This document shows positions 1-5,767 of a DNA stretch of 9,165 nucleotides, piece by piece. Every line of letters begins with the position of its first letter. Positions within the stretch are counted from its first letter, which is position 1. The position numbers and the translations under genes were made by a program. Under the pieces are notes generated by a model. It was not told the origin of the DNA and made no database searches. It saw only the letters and a program-made list of their open reading frames with translations. Origin of the DNA: Lysobacterales bacterium (lineage in GTDB: Bacteria > Pseudomonadota > Gammaproteobacteria > Xanthomonadales > Marinicellaceae); contig JALWML010000630.1 of NCBI GenBank assembly GCA_027083915.1, positions 1-9,165 on the forward strand. The letters run 5' to 3'.

Positions 1-1239
1 ATCTTTTTCCTGACAATCTGCTAGCTTTCCAGGAAGTCCTGCAATATCTAACGCACCTTTTCGACGCGTCATTTCTCGTGCTTTTCGCGCAGCTTCCCTT
101 GCTCTGCTAGCATCAAGCACTTTTTCTGTGACAATTTTTGCTTCTTGTGGATTCTCTAAAAAGAACTCACTTAACTTTTCTCCCACACCTCCTTCGACAA
201 TAGCACGTATTTCTGAAGAGACTAGTTTATCTTTTGTTTGCGAAGAAAATTTAGGATCTGGCGTTTTGACAGAAATAACTGCTATTAAGCCTTCACGACA
301 ATCATCACCAGAAGCTGCCGACAATCCTTTTTTGGTATTATTACGAGCAAGATAATTATTAACTGTTCGAGTTAATGCTCCTCTAAAACCCGCTAAATGC
401 GCTCCACCATCTTTTTGAGGAATATTATTAGTAAAGCAATAAACATTTTCTTGGTATGAATCTGACCATTGCATTGCCACCTCAACACTGGTGCCTTCTC
501 CATCTTCAGAATTAAAGTGAATAATTGTGGGATGAATGGGTGATTTTCTTCTTCCTATGTGTTCTACAAAAGAAGAAATTCCACCCTCATAGGAAAACAC
601 TTCATTTTGACCATCGCGCTCATCCGTTAGTTCTATACGAACACCTGAGTTCAAAAAAGATAATTCTCTTAATCTTTTAGCTAAGATTTTATAATGAAAT
701 AGAACATCTGAAAAAGTTTCAGCAGAAGGGTAAAACTGTAAAGTCGTTCCCTTTTCATCAGTAGGACCAATTTCTTTTAATGGCGATACAGGTTCTCCCA
801 TGGCATATTCTTGGGTATATTCTTTGCCATCGCGCTTAATAGTTAATATCAGTTTTGTTGATAAAGCATTAACAACCGAGACCCCAACACCATGCAAACC
901 ACCAGAAACTTTATAAGAGTTATCATCAAACTTACCACCAGCATGAAGAACTGTCATAATCACTTCAGCTGCTGATACTCCTTCTTCCTCATGCATATCC
1001 ACAGGGATACCACGACCATTATCTGACACACTAACAGAGCCATCAGCATGTATCTTTACTTGTATATCGTCGCAATGACCTGCTAACGCCTCATCAATGG
1101 CATTATCAACCACTTCAAACACCATATGGTGTAAGCCAGTTCCATCATCTGTATCTCCAATATACATTCCTGGTCTTTTACGAACAGCATCTAGGCCCTT
1201 TAAGACCTTAATATTGGAGGAATCATAAGTTTCGGACAT
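1..1239 (-). CDS. gyrB: DNA gyrase subunit B, N-terminal half (runs off left edge)
   Basis: ATPase subunit of DNA gyrase, which with GyrA introduces negative supercoils into DNA. The 413 codons present form one open frame from ATG at 1239 to the window edge, about half of a typical gammaproteobacterial GyrB of roughly 800 residues. The GHKL ATPase domain is complete: E42 (catalytic base by E. coli numbering), N46, D73 in VSDNG, the glycine-rich lid around residues 101-120, and R136, the position linked to coumarin drugs in E. coli. The transducer domain follows with SQTKDKL near residues 333-339. The visible part ends after GLPGKLADCQEKD, just short of where the Toprim EGDSAGG motif would begin. 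The start matches the E. coli start by alignment from memory. The gene lies downstream of recF on the same strand, but a 147-bp gap with its own promoter separates them. Confidence 0.97.
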   Translation of the reverse strand, partial: MSETYDSSNIKVLKGLDAVRKRPGMYIGDTDDGTGLHHMVFEVVDNAIDEALAGHCDDIQVKIHADGSVSVSDNGRGIPVDMHEEEGVSAAEVIMTVLHAGGKFDDNSYKVSGGLHGVGVSVVNALSTKLILTIKRDGKEYTQEYAMGEPVSPLKEIGPTDEKGTTLQFYPSAETFSDVLFHYKILAKRLRELSFLNSGVRIELTDERDGQNEVFSYEGGISSFVEHIGRRKSPIHPTIIHFNSEDGEGTSVEVAMQWSDSYQENVYCFTNNIPQKDGGAHLAGFRGALTRTVNNYLARNNTKKGLSAASGDDCREGLIAVISVKTPDPKFSSQTKDKLVSSEIRAIVEGGVGEKLSEFFLENPQEAKIVTEKVLDASRAREAARKAREMTRRKGALDIAGLPGKLADCQEKD

Positions 1240-1269
1240 ATCGAAATTCTCACTAAAAATCAATCGCCC

Positions 1270-1297
1270 ATTATAACAGAAATAAGAGCTTACTCAA
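1270..1297 (-). promoter_or_regulatory. Probable sigma-70 promoter of gyrB (extended -10)
   Basis: Read on the minus strand, a perfect TATAAT (1275-1270) is preceded by TGT, giving an extended -10 TGnTATAAT. A -35-like TTGAGT (1297-1292) lies 16 bases upstream; shifting by one base gives a 17-base spacer. Transcription would start near 1263, leaving a short leader of about 25 bases before the gyrB ATG. A purine-rich GTGAG stretch in that leader could serve as a ribosome binding site. Position and quality suggest gyrB is transcribed independently of dnaA-dnaN-recF. The rest of the 1240-1386 gap holds only a small CCCT/AGGG inverted repeat at 1341-1350. Confidence 0.7.
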
Positions 1298-1386
1298 AGT
1301 CATTAAACTAGACATCTTAAAGAGAACTCTTACTTACTAACCCTCAAGGGACAATACGTAGTATAAAATGCATTAAAAGGAAAATA

Positions 1387-2442
1387 TTAGTGTTTCACGT
1401 GAAACATTTGAGCGTTTGGAAATATTTTTTTTATTTTCTCAGATAGAACTGTTGTGACAAATAGTTGTAATTTTGATTGAATGAAAAACTCACTCACTTT
1501 AGATAACTTACTTTCATCTAGTTCAGCATCCAAATCATCTAAACAAACAATAGGTTTAATTCCATGGTTAAGTAAAAGCTGAATATAAGCCATATAAAAT
1601 GTTAAGGATAAGACCTTTTTTTGCCCGCGCGATAAAACTTGTGATGCAGGAATATTTAGCACACTTATCTTTATATCCATTTTATGAGGTCCATGTTGAA
1701 GCTGACCATACAATAAATTTCTCTTTCGATCTTTGTCAAGTTGCTCTTTAAGAGACAATTCATTTGACCATCCTTTATAATACTCTAAAGATAAATGACT
1801 AATATCGCTTTGCATATGGTGTGTTAATGATTGTACAATGGGTTGCATTTCTTTATAAAACATTGTTCTGACCTCATTAAGTTGTTCAGAAAACGTTATA
1901 AAACTACTTTCCCATAATTCAATTTCTTTACTGTTTGCCTTGCTTTTATAGAGTGAATTAAGTTGTTTTGTGCATTTCTGAACTTTTTTCCAAAGAATTA
2001 AATAGTCATGTTTCACGTGAAACACTAGCCAATCTAAAAAATTCCTCCTGTTTATTGGTCCTAAATCTACTAACCTATAAACTTCAGGATCAATACTTAC
2101 AACGGGAAGTAAATTGGAAATTTGAGATTGTTTGGTGATTGAGTTGTGATTAAACCGAGCTTTCCATGAACCATTTTTTGCTTTGTTGATTGAAACACTG
2201 TTCTTTAAATCTTCTTTTTCTAATTCAATAAATATATTTAAATAATCACAGCCACTATTGATTAAGCTTTTAAAACTGCATTTTCGAAATGATTTACCAG
2301 TAGATAAATAGTGAATAGATTCTAGAATACTTGTTTTCCCTGTACCATTGTCGCCATGGAATACGTTTATTCTTTGCTTGAAGTTATATTCTTTTTCTTG
2401 AAGTATTCTAAAGTTAGTGATTTTTAACTTTGTAATAAACAC
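1387..2442 (-). CDS. recF: DNA replication/repair protein RecF
   Basis: SMC/ABC-type ATPase that acts with RecO and RecR to load RecA at single-strand gaps. The 351-residue product is close to the E. coli length. Visible motifs are Walker A GDNGTGKTS at residues 30-38, the ABC signature LSRGQKK at about 270-276, and Walker B IVCLDD at 298-303 followed by E307. The start is GTG at 2442; the N-terminus MFITKLKITNFR aligns with other RecF proteins, and only a weak GGA-type ribosome binding site is seen in the 21-bp gap after dnaN. The gene follows dnaA and dnaN on the same strand, as expected. Unusually, two perfect parS palindromes lie in the coding sequence, each encoding FHVKH (residues 141-145 and the last five residues, 347-351). 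Confidence 0.96.
   Translation of the reverse strand: MFITKLKITNFRILQEKEYNFKQRINVFHGDNGTGKTSILESIHYLSTGKSFRKCSFKSLINSGCDYLNIFIELEKEDLKNSVSINKAKNGSWKARFNHNSITKQSQISNLLPVVSIDPEVYRLVDLGPINRRNFLDWLVFHVKHDYLILWKKVQKCTKQLNSLYKSKANSKEIELWESSFITFSEQLNEVRTMFYKEMQPIVQSLTHHMQSDISHLSLEYYKGWSNELSLKEQLDKDRKRNLLYGQLQHGPHKMDIKISVLNIPASQVLSRGQKKVLSLTFYMAYIQLLLNHGIKPIVCLDDLDAELDESKLSKVSEFFIQSKLQLFVTTVLSEKIKKIFPNAQMFHVKH
1391..1406. promoter_or_regulatory. parS: parS site, ParB-binding palindrome (recF 3' end)
   Basis: The 16-mer TGTTTCACGTGAAACA is a perfect palindrome and an exact match to the widely conserved chromosomal parS consensus. It overlaps the last codons of recF, encoding the terminal MFHVKH, and sits one base from the stop codon. 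ParB would nucleate here to organise the origin region for ParA-driven segregation. The parA and parB genes are not in this window. Confidence 0.92.
2009..2024. promoter_or_regulatory. parS: parS site, ParB-binding palindrome (internal to recF)
   Basis: This is a second exact copy of TGTTTCACGTGAAACA, 618 bp from the first. It lies inside recF, where it encodes VFHVKH at residues 140-145, just after the DWL motif. Both copies are read in the same phase relative to recF. The paired spacing near dnaA fits the usual clustering of parS sites close to the origin. Confidence 0.92.
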
Positions 2443-2463
2443 ACTAAGTCAATCCTGTCTATT

Positions 2464-3564
2464 CTAAATACGAATAGGCATAACAACAAGTCGGCAGCTA
2501 TTATCTTGTGGGTGCTTAATAAGGCAACTACTTAGTGCATCTTTAAAATTAAACATTATTTCATCGCCATCAATTGCATTAAGAGCATCAATTAGATAAG
2601 TGACGTTAAATCCTGTCCTAATTTCATCTATATCAGAAACAATTTCAATAATTTCTTCGGCTTGCTCTTGTTCAGGGTTGTGACCAACTATTTTTAAGGT
2701 ATTGTTTGTTATATTAAATTTAACCCCTTTGTATTGCTCATTGGATAAAATCGCAACCCTTTGAAGTGCTGATTTTAAGGATAGCTTATTTGTGGTGAGG
2801 GTTTTTTCCATATTTAAAGGGATTACTGTTTGGTAGTCAGGAAAATTACCATCAATCAATTTTGAGGTTAAGCTGGTGTTTTCACAAACAAAGTTTACAT
2901 GGTTTTTGCCTACATTGATTTGTATTGAATCTTCTTTATCTCGGATAAGTTTTTGTAACTCTAAGATGCCTTTTCGAGGAATTAGTATTTGTTTGTTAAC
3001 ATTTTCACTGTTATCAAAAGCTGTTTCAGATAAAGACAAACGATGACCATCAGCAGCAACGCAAATAATTTTATTGTCATTAATTTCAAACAATAAGCCA
3101 TTTAAAAAATAACGTACATCTTGCACAGCCATACAAAAAGAGGTTTGAGCTAACAACTTTTTTAATTTTGGAACTTCTAAAGATAAAGTATCATAGGTTT
3201 CTATATTTTCAATTAAAGGATACTCTTTGGCCGGAAGAGTTGCCAACGAAAATTTACTCTTACCTGCCTGGATAATACATTTATTTTCTTCTTCATGGAA
3301 GTTTAAAACAGAACCATCACTTAAGGCGCGGCAAATATCAAAAAATTTACGTGCAGGAACAGTTATTTCACCTTCTTCAATTATCTCAGCATGACAAGAT
3401 GCAATCATCTCCACTTCTGAATCGCTTGCTGTTATTGAGAGCACTCCATTTTTAGCCTTTAAATAAAAATTACCTAATATAGCTAATGTTTGTTTCTTTT
3501 CAACAACCCCGTTTATTTCTGATAAGGGATGTAATAATGTTTCTCGTTGTATATTAAATATCAT
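2464..3564 (-). CDS. dnaN: DNA polymerase III beta sliding clamp
   Basis: Ring-shaped processivity clamp that holds DNA polymerase III and many repair proteins on DNA. The 366 residues equal the E. coli length and form one frame from ATG at 3564 to TAG at 2464. Recognisable clamp segments are the N-terminal QTLAILGN around residues 25-32, VRYFLNGLLFE at 150-160, ADGHRLS at 171-177, LIDGNFPDY at 236-244, and the C-terminal VVMPIRI that forms part of the partner-binding pocket. The start agrees with the family N-terminus. The bases before it are almost pure A/T with no Shine-Dalgarno sequence, which is odd for a well-expressed clamp. dnaA lies 168 bp upstream, and recF follows 21 bp downstream, so dnaN and recF are probably co-transcribed. 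Confidence 0.97.
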   Translation of the reverse strand: MIFNIQRETLLHPLSEINGVVEKKQTLAILGNFYLKAKNGVLSITASDSEVEMIASCHAEIIEEGEITVPARKFFDICRALSDGSVLNFHEEENKCIIQAGKSKFSLATLPAKEYPLIENIETYDTLSLEVPKLKKLLAQTSFCMAVQDVRYFLNGLLFEINDNKIICVAADGHRLSLSETAFDNSENVNKQILIPRKGILELQKLIRDKEDSIQINVGKNHVNFVCENTSLTSKLIDGNFPDYQTVIPLNMEKTLTTNKLSLKSALQRVAILSNEQYKGVKFNITNNTLKIVGHNPEQEQAEEIIEIVSDIDEIRTGFNVTYLIDALNAIDGDEIMFNFKDALSSCLIKHPQDNSCRLVVMPIRI

Positions 3565-3732
3565 ATATATAAAAAAATAGTAGTAATAGTTAAAGTAAAA
3601 AGACTGTATATCTTATTTAAGTTATTGATTTTAAACAGTTTAATAAGCGTAAAATAGTTGTTAGTATACTGTGGATAACTTTTATAAAAAAATCAAACTC
3701 TGTTTTACTAACAAGTTACTAACAGCTTATAG
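3565..3732. other. oriC: AT-rich dnaA-dnaN gap, candidate origin of replication
   Basis: This 168-bp non-coding gap is strongly AT-rich and holds one perfect DnaA box (3670-3678), runs of A and T suited to strand opening, and three of four copies of a GTTAGTA-type repeat. A TAG TAG TAA TAG run at 3578-3589 resembles a DnaA-trio but is about 80 bp from the box. In many bacteria with the rpmH-dnaA-dnaN-recF-gyrB order, oriC lies beside dnaA, either here or on the rpmH side. The lack of a clear cluster of DnaA boxes keeps this a candidate only. Confidence 0.4.
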
Positions 3733-3747
3733 TTATGCGGTTAGTAA
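3660..3747. repeat. Four-copy GTTAGTA/TACTAAC repeat cluster
   Basis: Copies are GTTAGTAT at 3660-3667 (plus), TTACTAAC at 3705-3712 and 3716-3723 (the inverse orientation), and GTTAGTAA at 3740-3747 (plus, within the last codons of dnaA). The two middle copies are 11 bp apart, about one helical turn. The last pair forms an 8-bp inverted repeat with a 16-base loop across the dnaA stop codon, which could act as a weak transcript end. The cluster brackets the perfect DnaA box. It may be a binding array or simple AT-rich recurrence. Confidence 0.45.
3670..3678 (-). promoter_or_regulatory. Perfect DnaA box
   Basis: On the minus strand this reads TTATCCACA, the high-affinity DnaA box consensus. 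It is the only exact TTATNCACA match I found in the window. It lies between dnaA and dnaN, so it could serve initiation, control of dnaN transcription, or both. Confidence 0.75.
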
Positions 3748-5043
3748 ATTTATAAGTTTTTGTTTATCCTCTAAAAACTCAGGAATTTCATCAAATAACT
3801 GTATGATTTTCTTATGAGCGTATAATACAGTAGTATGGTCTCTACCTCCAAATGCTTCACCAATTTCAGGTAAACTTTTATCAGTCAGCTCTTTAGCCAA
3901 AAACATCGCCATTTGTCGTGGTCGTGCTAAAGATCTTGTTCTCTTTTTTGATAATAAATCAGATGTTCTGATATTGTAATAGTTAGCTGTTTGTTTTTGT
4001 ATGTTTTCAATAGTAACATGTCGGTGATGAACATTGAAGAGTTCTTTGAGTGTTTTTTTAGTAAAGTCAAGGGTAATATCAACGTGCATGAAGCTGGCAT
4101 TAGCCCATAAAGTATTAAGTGCTCCCTCAAGTTCTCTGACATTTGATTTGATTTTCTTAGCAATATAATAAGCAACATCATCATTGAGTATATAACCGCT
4201 TTGAATGGCCTTTTTTTGTAGAATAGCAACCCGAGTCTCGAAGTCTGGTGGATCAATACAAACACTTAAACCCCATCCTAAGCGAGATTTTAATCGAGAC
4301 TCTAAACCATTAACTTCTTTCGGAAACTTATCACAAGTAATAATGACTCGTTGTTTTAACTCGAGTAAAGAATTAAAGGTATGAAAAAACTCTTCTTGTG
4401 TGCGGTTTTTACCCGCAAAAAACTGAATATCATCAATTAACAAGGCAGTAACAGAACGGTATTGGCTCTTAAATTCTGATATAGTGTTTGTTCTTAAAGC
4501 ATTTATCATGCCATTAACGAATTGTTCGGAATGTACATAACAAACAACAGCCTTTTTATCGTTATCTAATATTTTGTTTCCAATAGCATGTAAAAGGTGA
4601 GTTTTCCCTAAGCCGGTGCTTCCATACATTAATAAAGGATTAAATTGAGATAAAAACTCTTGAGAAACTTGCAAAGCGGCAGCTTTTGCCATGGAATTGG
4701 AACTACCTTCAACAAAACTATCAAAAGTAAAACGAGGGTCTATATTTGAAGGCAATGTATTAACTAATTCATTTGGTTTGGTTGCATTGTTTGCTTTAAT
4801 TGCAGTATTTGATGCAAGAGGTAAACTAACAGCGACATTGTAGTTGTTTTGGCTAATATCTTTAAGAGCCAGTTTAATTAAAGGTAAAAAGTCTTTCTTA
4901 ACCTTGTCAACAACAATATCATTTGGGGCTATTATGGTAATATTTTCAGTTGTTTCTAATACCTGTAAAGGCTTGAGCCACATATTGATATCAGCGGTAT
5001 CAATATCTGACTCTAATCGTTTTAAACACTTGCTCCAAATCAT
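3733..5043 (-). CDS. dnaA: Chromosomal replication initiator DnaA
   Basis: AAA+ initiator that binds DnaA boxes at oriC, melts DNA and helps load the replicative helicase. The 436-residue product has all four domains. Domain I is at about 1-65 (IWSKCLKRLE, MWLKPL). A short, low-complexity domain II linker spans about 66-100 and explains why the protein is shorter than the 467-residue E. coli form. The AAA+ domain carries Walker A GSTGLGKT at 141-148, Walker B LLIDDIQFF at 201-209, arginine-finger region LKSRLGWG near 251-258 and sensor II RELEG at 303-307. The C-terminal DNA-binding domain carries RSLARPRQ at 370-377 and the signature GGRDHTT at 399-405. The ATG at 5043 is the only plausible start: no other start lies in frame before it, and no clear ribosome binding site is seen. 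It is divergent from rpmH and leads dnaN and recF. Confidence 0.97.
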   Translation of the reverse strand: MIWSKCLKRLESDIDTADINMWLKPLQVLETTENITIIAPNDIVVDKVKKDFLPLIKLALKDISQNNYNVAVSLPLASNTAIKANNATKPNELVNTLPSNIDPRFTFDSFVEGSSNSMAKAAALQVSQEFLSQFNPLLMYGSTGLGKTHLLHAIGNKILDNDKKAVVCYVHSEQFVNGMINALRTNTISEFKSQYRSVTALLIDDIQFFAGKNRTQEEFFHTFNSLLELKQRVIITCDKFPKEVNGLESRLKSRLGWGLSVCIDPPDFETRVAILQKKAIQSGYILNDDVAYYIAKKIKSNVRELEGALNTLWANASFMHVDITLDFTKKTLKELFNVHHRHVTIENIQKQTANYYNIRTSDLLSKKRTRSLARPRQMAMFLAKELTDKSLPEIGEAFGGRDHTTVLYAHKKIIQLFDEIPEFLEDKQKLINLLTA

Positions 5044-5078
5044 GCGTAGAATGTAATAGTCATCAAAAAAAGAAGGAT

Positions 5079-5088
5079 ATTATACGCA
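5079..5088. promoter_or_regulatory. dnaA promoter -10 overlapped by a near-consensus DnaA box
   Basis: On the minus strand TATAAT (5084-5079) is a perfect -10 about 35 bases upstream of the dnaA ATG; I see no convincing -35. On the plus strand TTATACGCA (5080-5088) matches the DnaA box TTATNCACA at eight of nine positions. If bound, DnaA would cover the -10 of its own promoter, which fits the autoregulation known for dnaA in E. coli. The box function is inferred. Confidence 0.45.
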
Positions 5089-5134
5089 AAGCCATAAATA
5101 ATGAGCTAATTAGTGCTTGAAAATAACAAAATAG

Positions 5135-5163
5135 TTGAAAAAAACTTTCAAAATGAGTATCCT
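5135..5163 (+). promoter_or_regulatory. Possible rpmH operon promoter
   Basis: TTGAAA (5135-5140) and TATCCT (5158-5163) are separated by 17 bases, a sigma-70-like layout with a modest -10. The -35 lies in a small inverted repeat, TTGAAA and TTTCAA with a 5-base loop (5135-5151). The leader to rpmH would be about 75 bases and includes the 12-bp palindrome TTTGAATTCAAA at 5212-5223. The assignment rests on hexamer similarity only. Confidence 0.4.
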
Positions 5164-5245
5164 AGCCAACCTTTTTTAATCCACTACTTTAAGTTGTGGG
5201 TTTGAAAAACATTTGAATTCAAAATAAACAGTAACAAGGTGTAAC

Positions 5246-5386
5246 ATGAAAAGAACTTTTCAACCAAGTAATTTAAAACGTGCAAGAACACATGGGTTTA
5301 GAGCACGCATGAAAACTAAAGGCGGTAGAGCTGTAATAAACGCAAGACGCGCAAAAGGCAGACACCAACTAACAGTTAAGCATTAA
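5246..5386 (+). CDS. rpmH: 50S ribosomal protein L34
   Basis: Small, very basic protein of the large ribosomal subunit. Reading from ATG at 5246 gives 46 residues, MKRTFQPSNLKRARTHGF at the N-terminus and a LTVKH end, ending in TAA at 5384-5386. The sequence is almost family-identical in its conserved parts (RTFQPS, R..HGFRARM, GR.V...RRAKGR), and 44-46 residues is the normal length. A good ribosome binding site, AAGGTG at 5236-5241, sits five bases before the start. It heads the rpmH-rnpA-yidC-mnmE run and is divergent from dnaA, the standard arrangement near bacterial origins. Confidence 0.98.
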   Translation: MKRTFQPSNLKRARTHGFRARMKTKGGRAVINARRAKGRHQLTVKH

Positions 5387-5404
5387 GAAATTAAGCAAGA
5401 CACG

Positions 5405-5767
5405 TTGGCTGGCTTACCAAAACGCGCAAGGCTGTTAAATAAAACAGACTATAATGCGGTCTTTAATAAGTCAGTCAAAGTTTCTGATGCTAACTTTCTT
5501 GTATTAATCCATAAAACTAAAAACCCTTATTCTCGCTTGGGTTTGGTGATTTCCAAAAAAGTTGATAAGCGTGCGGTCGGACGCAACCGTATCAAACGTA
5601 TCATTCGGGAGTCCTTTAGAAACCATGAATTTTCAGTCAACTGTGACTTTGTCCTCTTGGCGCGACCTGTGGCTTCAAAAAAATCCAATAAAGACCTCTT
5701 TAGTTCAATCAATAATTTATGGAATCAAGCAGAATCCAGAATTAATAAAATTAGGAAAAGTAAATGA
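5405..5767 (+). CDS. rnpA: Ribonuclease P protein component
   Basis: Protein subunit of RNase P, which helps the catalytic RNA cleave 5' leaders from tRNA precursors. The 120-residue product has the family pattern: an N-terminal LPKRARLL segment, F.VLI strand, LGLVISKKV at about 45-53, and the RNR signature GRNRIKRIIRESFR at 59-72 that contacts the RNA. I chose TTG at 5405 because it sits 18 bp after rpmH and aligns with the usual N-terminus; no ATG or GTG is available between the upstream in-frame stop and this point (an ATT at 5390 is the only other rare option). The ribosome binding site is weak. Its TGA stop overlaps the yidC ATG by four bases (ATGA), so the two are probably translationally coupled. 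Confidence 0.95.
   Translation: MAGLPKRARLLNKTDYNAVFNKSVKVSDANFLVLIHKTKNPYSRLGLVISKKVDKRAVGRNRIKRIIRESFRNHEFSVNCDFVLLARPVASKKSNKDLFSSINNLWNQAESRINKIRKSK

Noticed and set aside
128..355. 75-codon plus-strand open frame
   Set aside because: It lies antisense to the well-conserved gyrB reading frame and resembles no protein I recognise.
1341..1350. CCCT/AGGG inverted repeat as a recF terminator
   Set aside because: The stem is only four pairs with a two-base loop and no T-run follows it.
3927..4265. 112-codon minus-strand open frame inside dnaA
   Set aside because: It is a shifted frame of dnaA, whose own frame carries all family motifs across this stretch.
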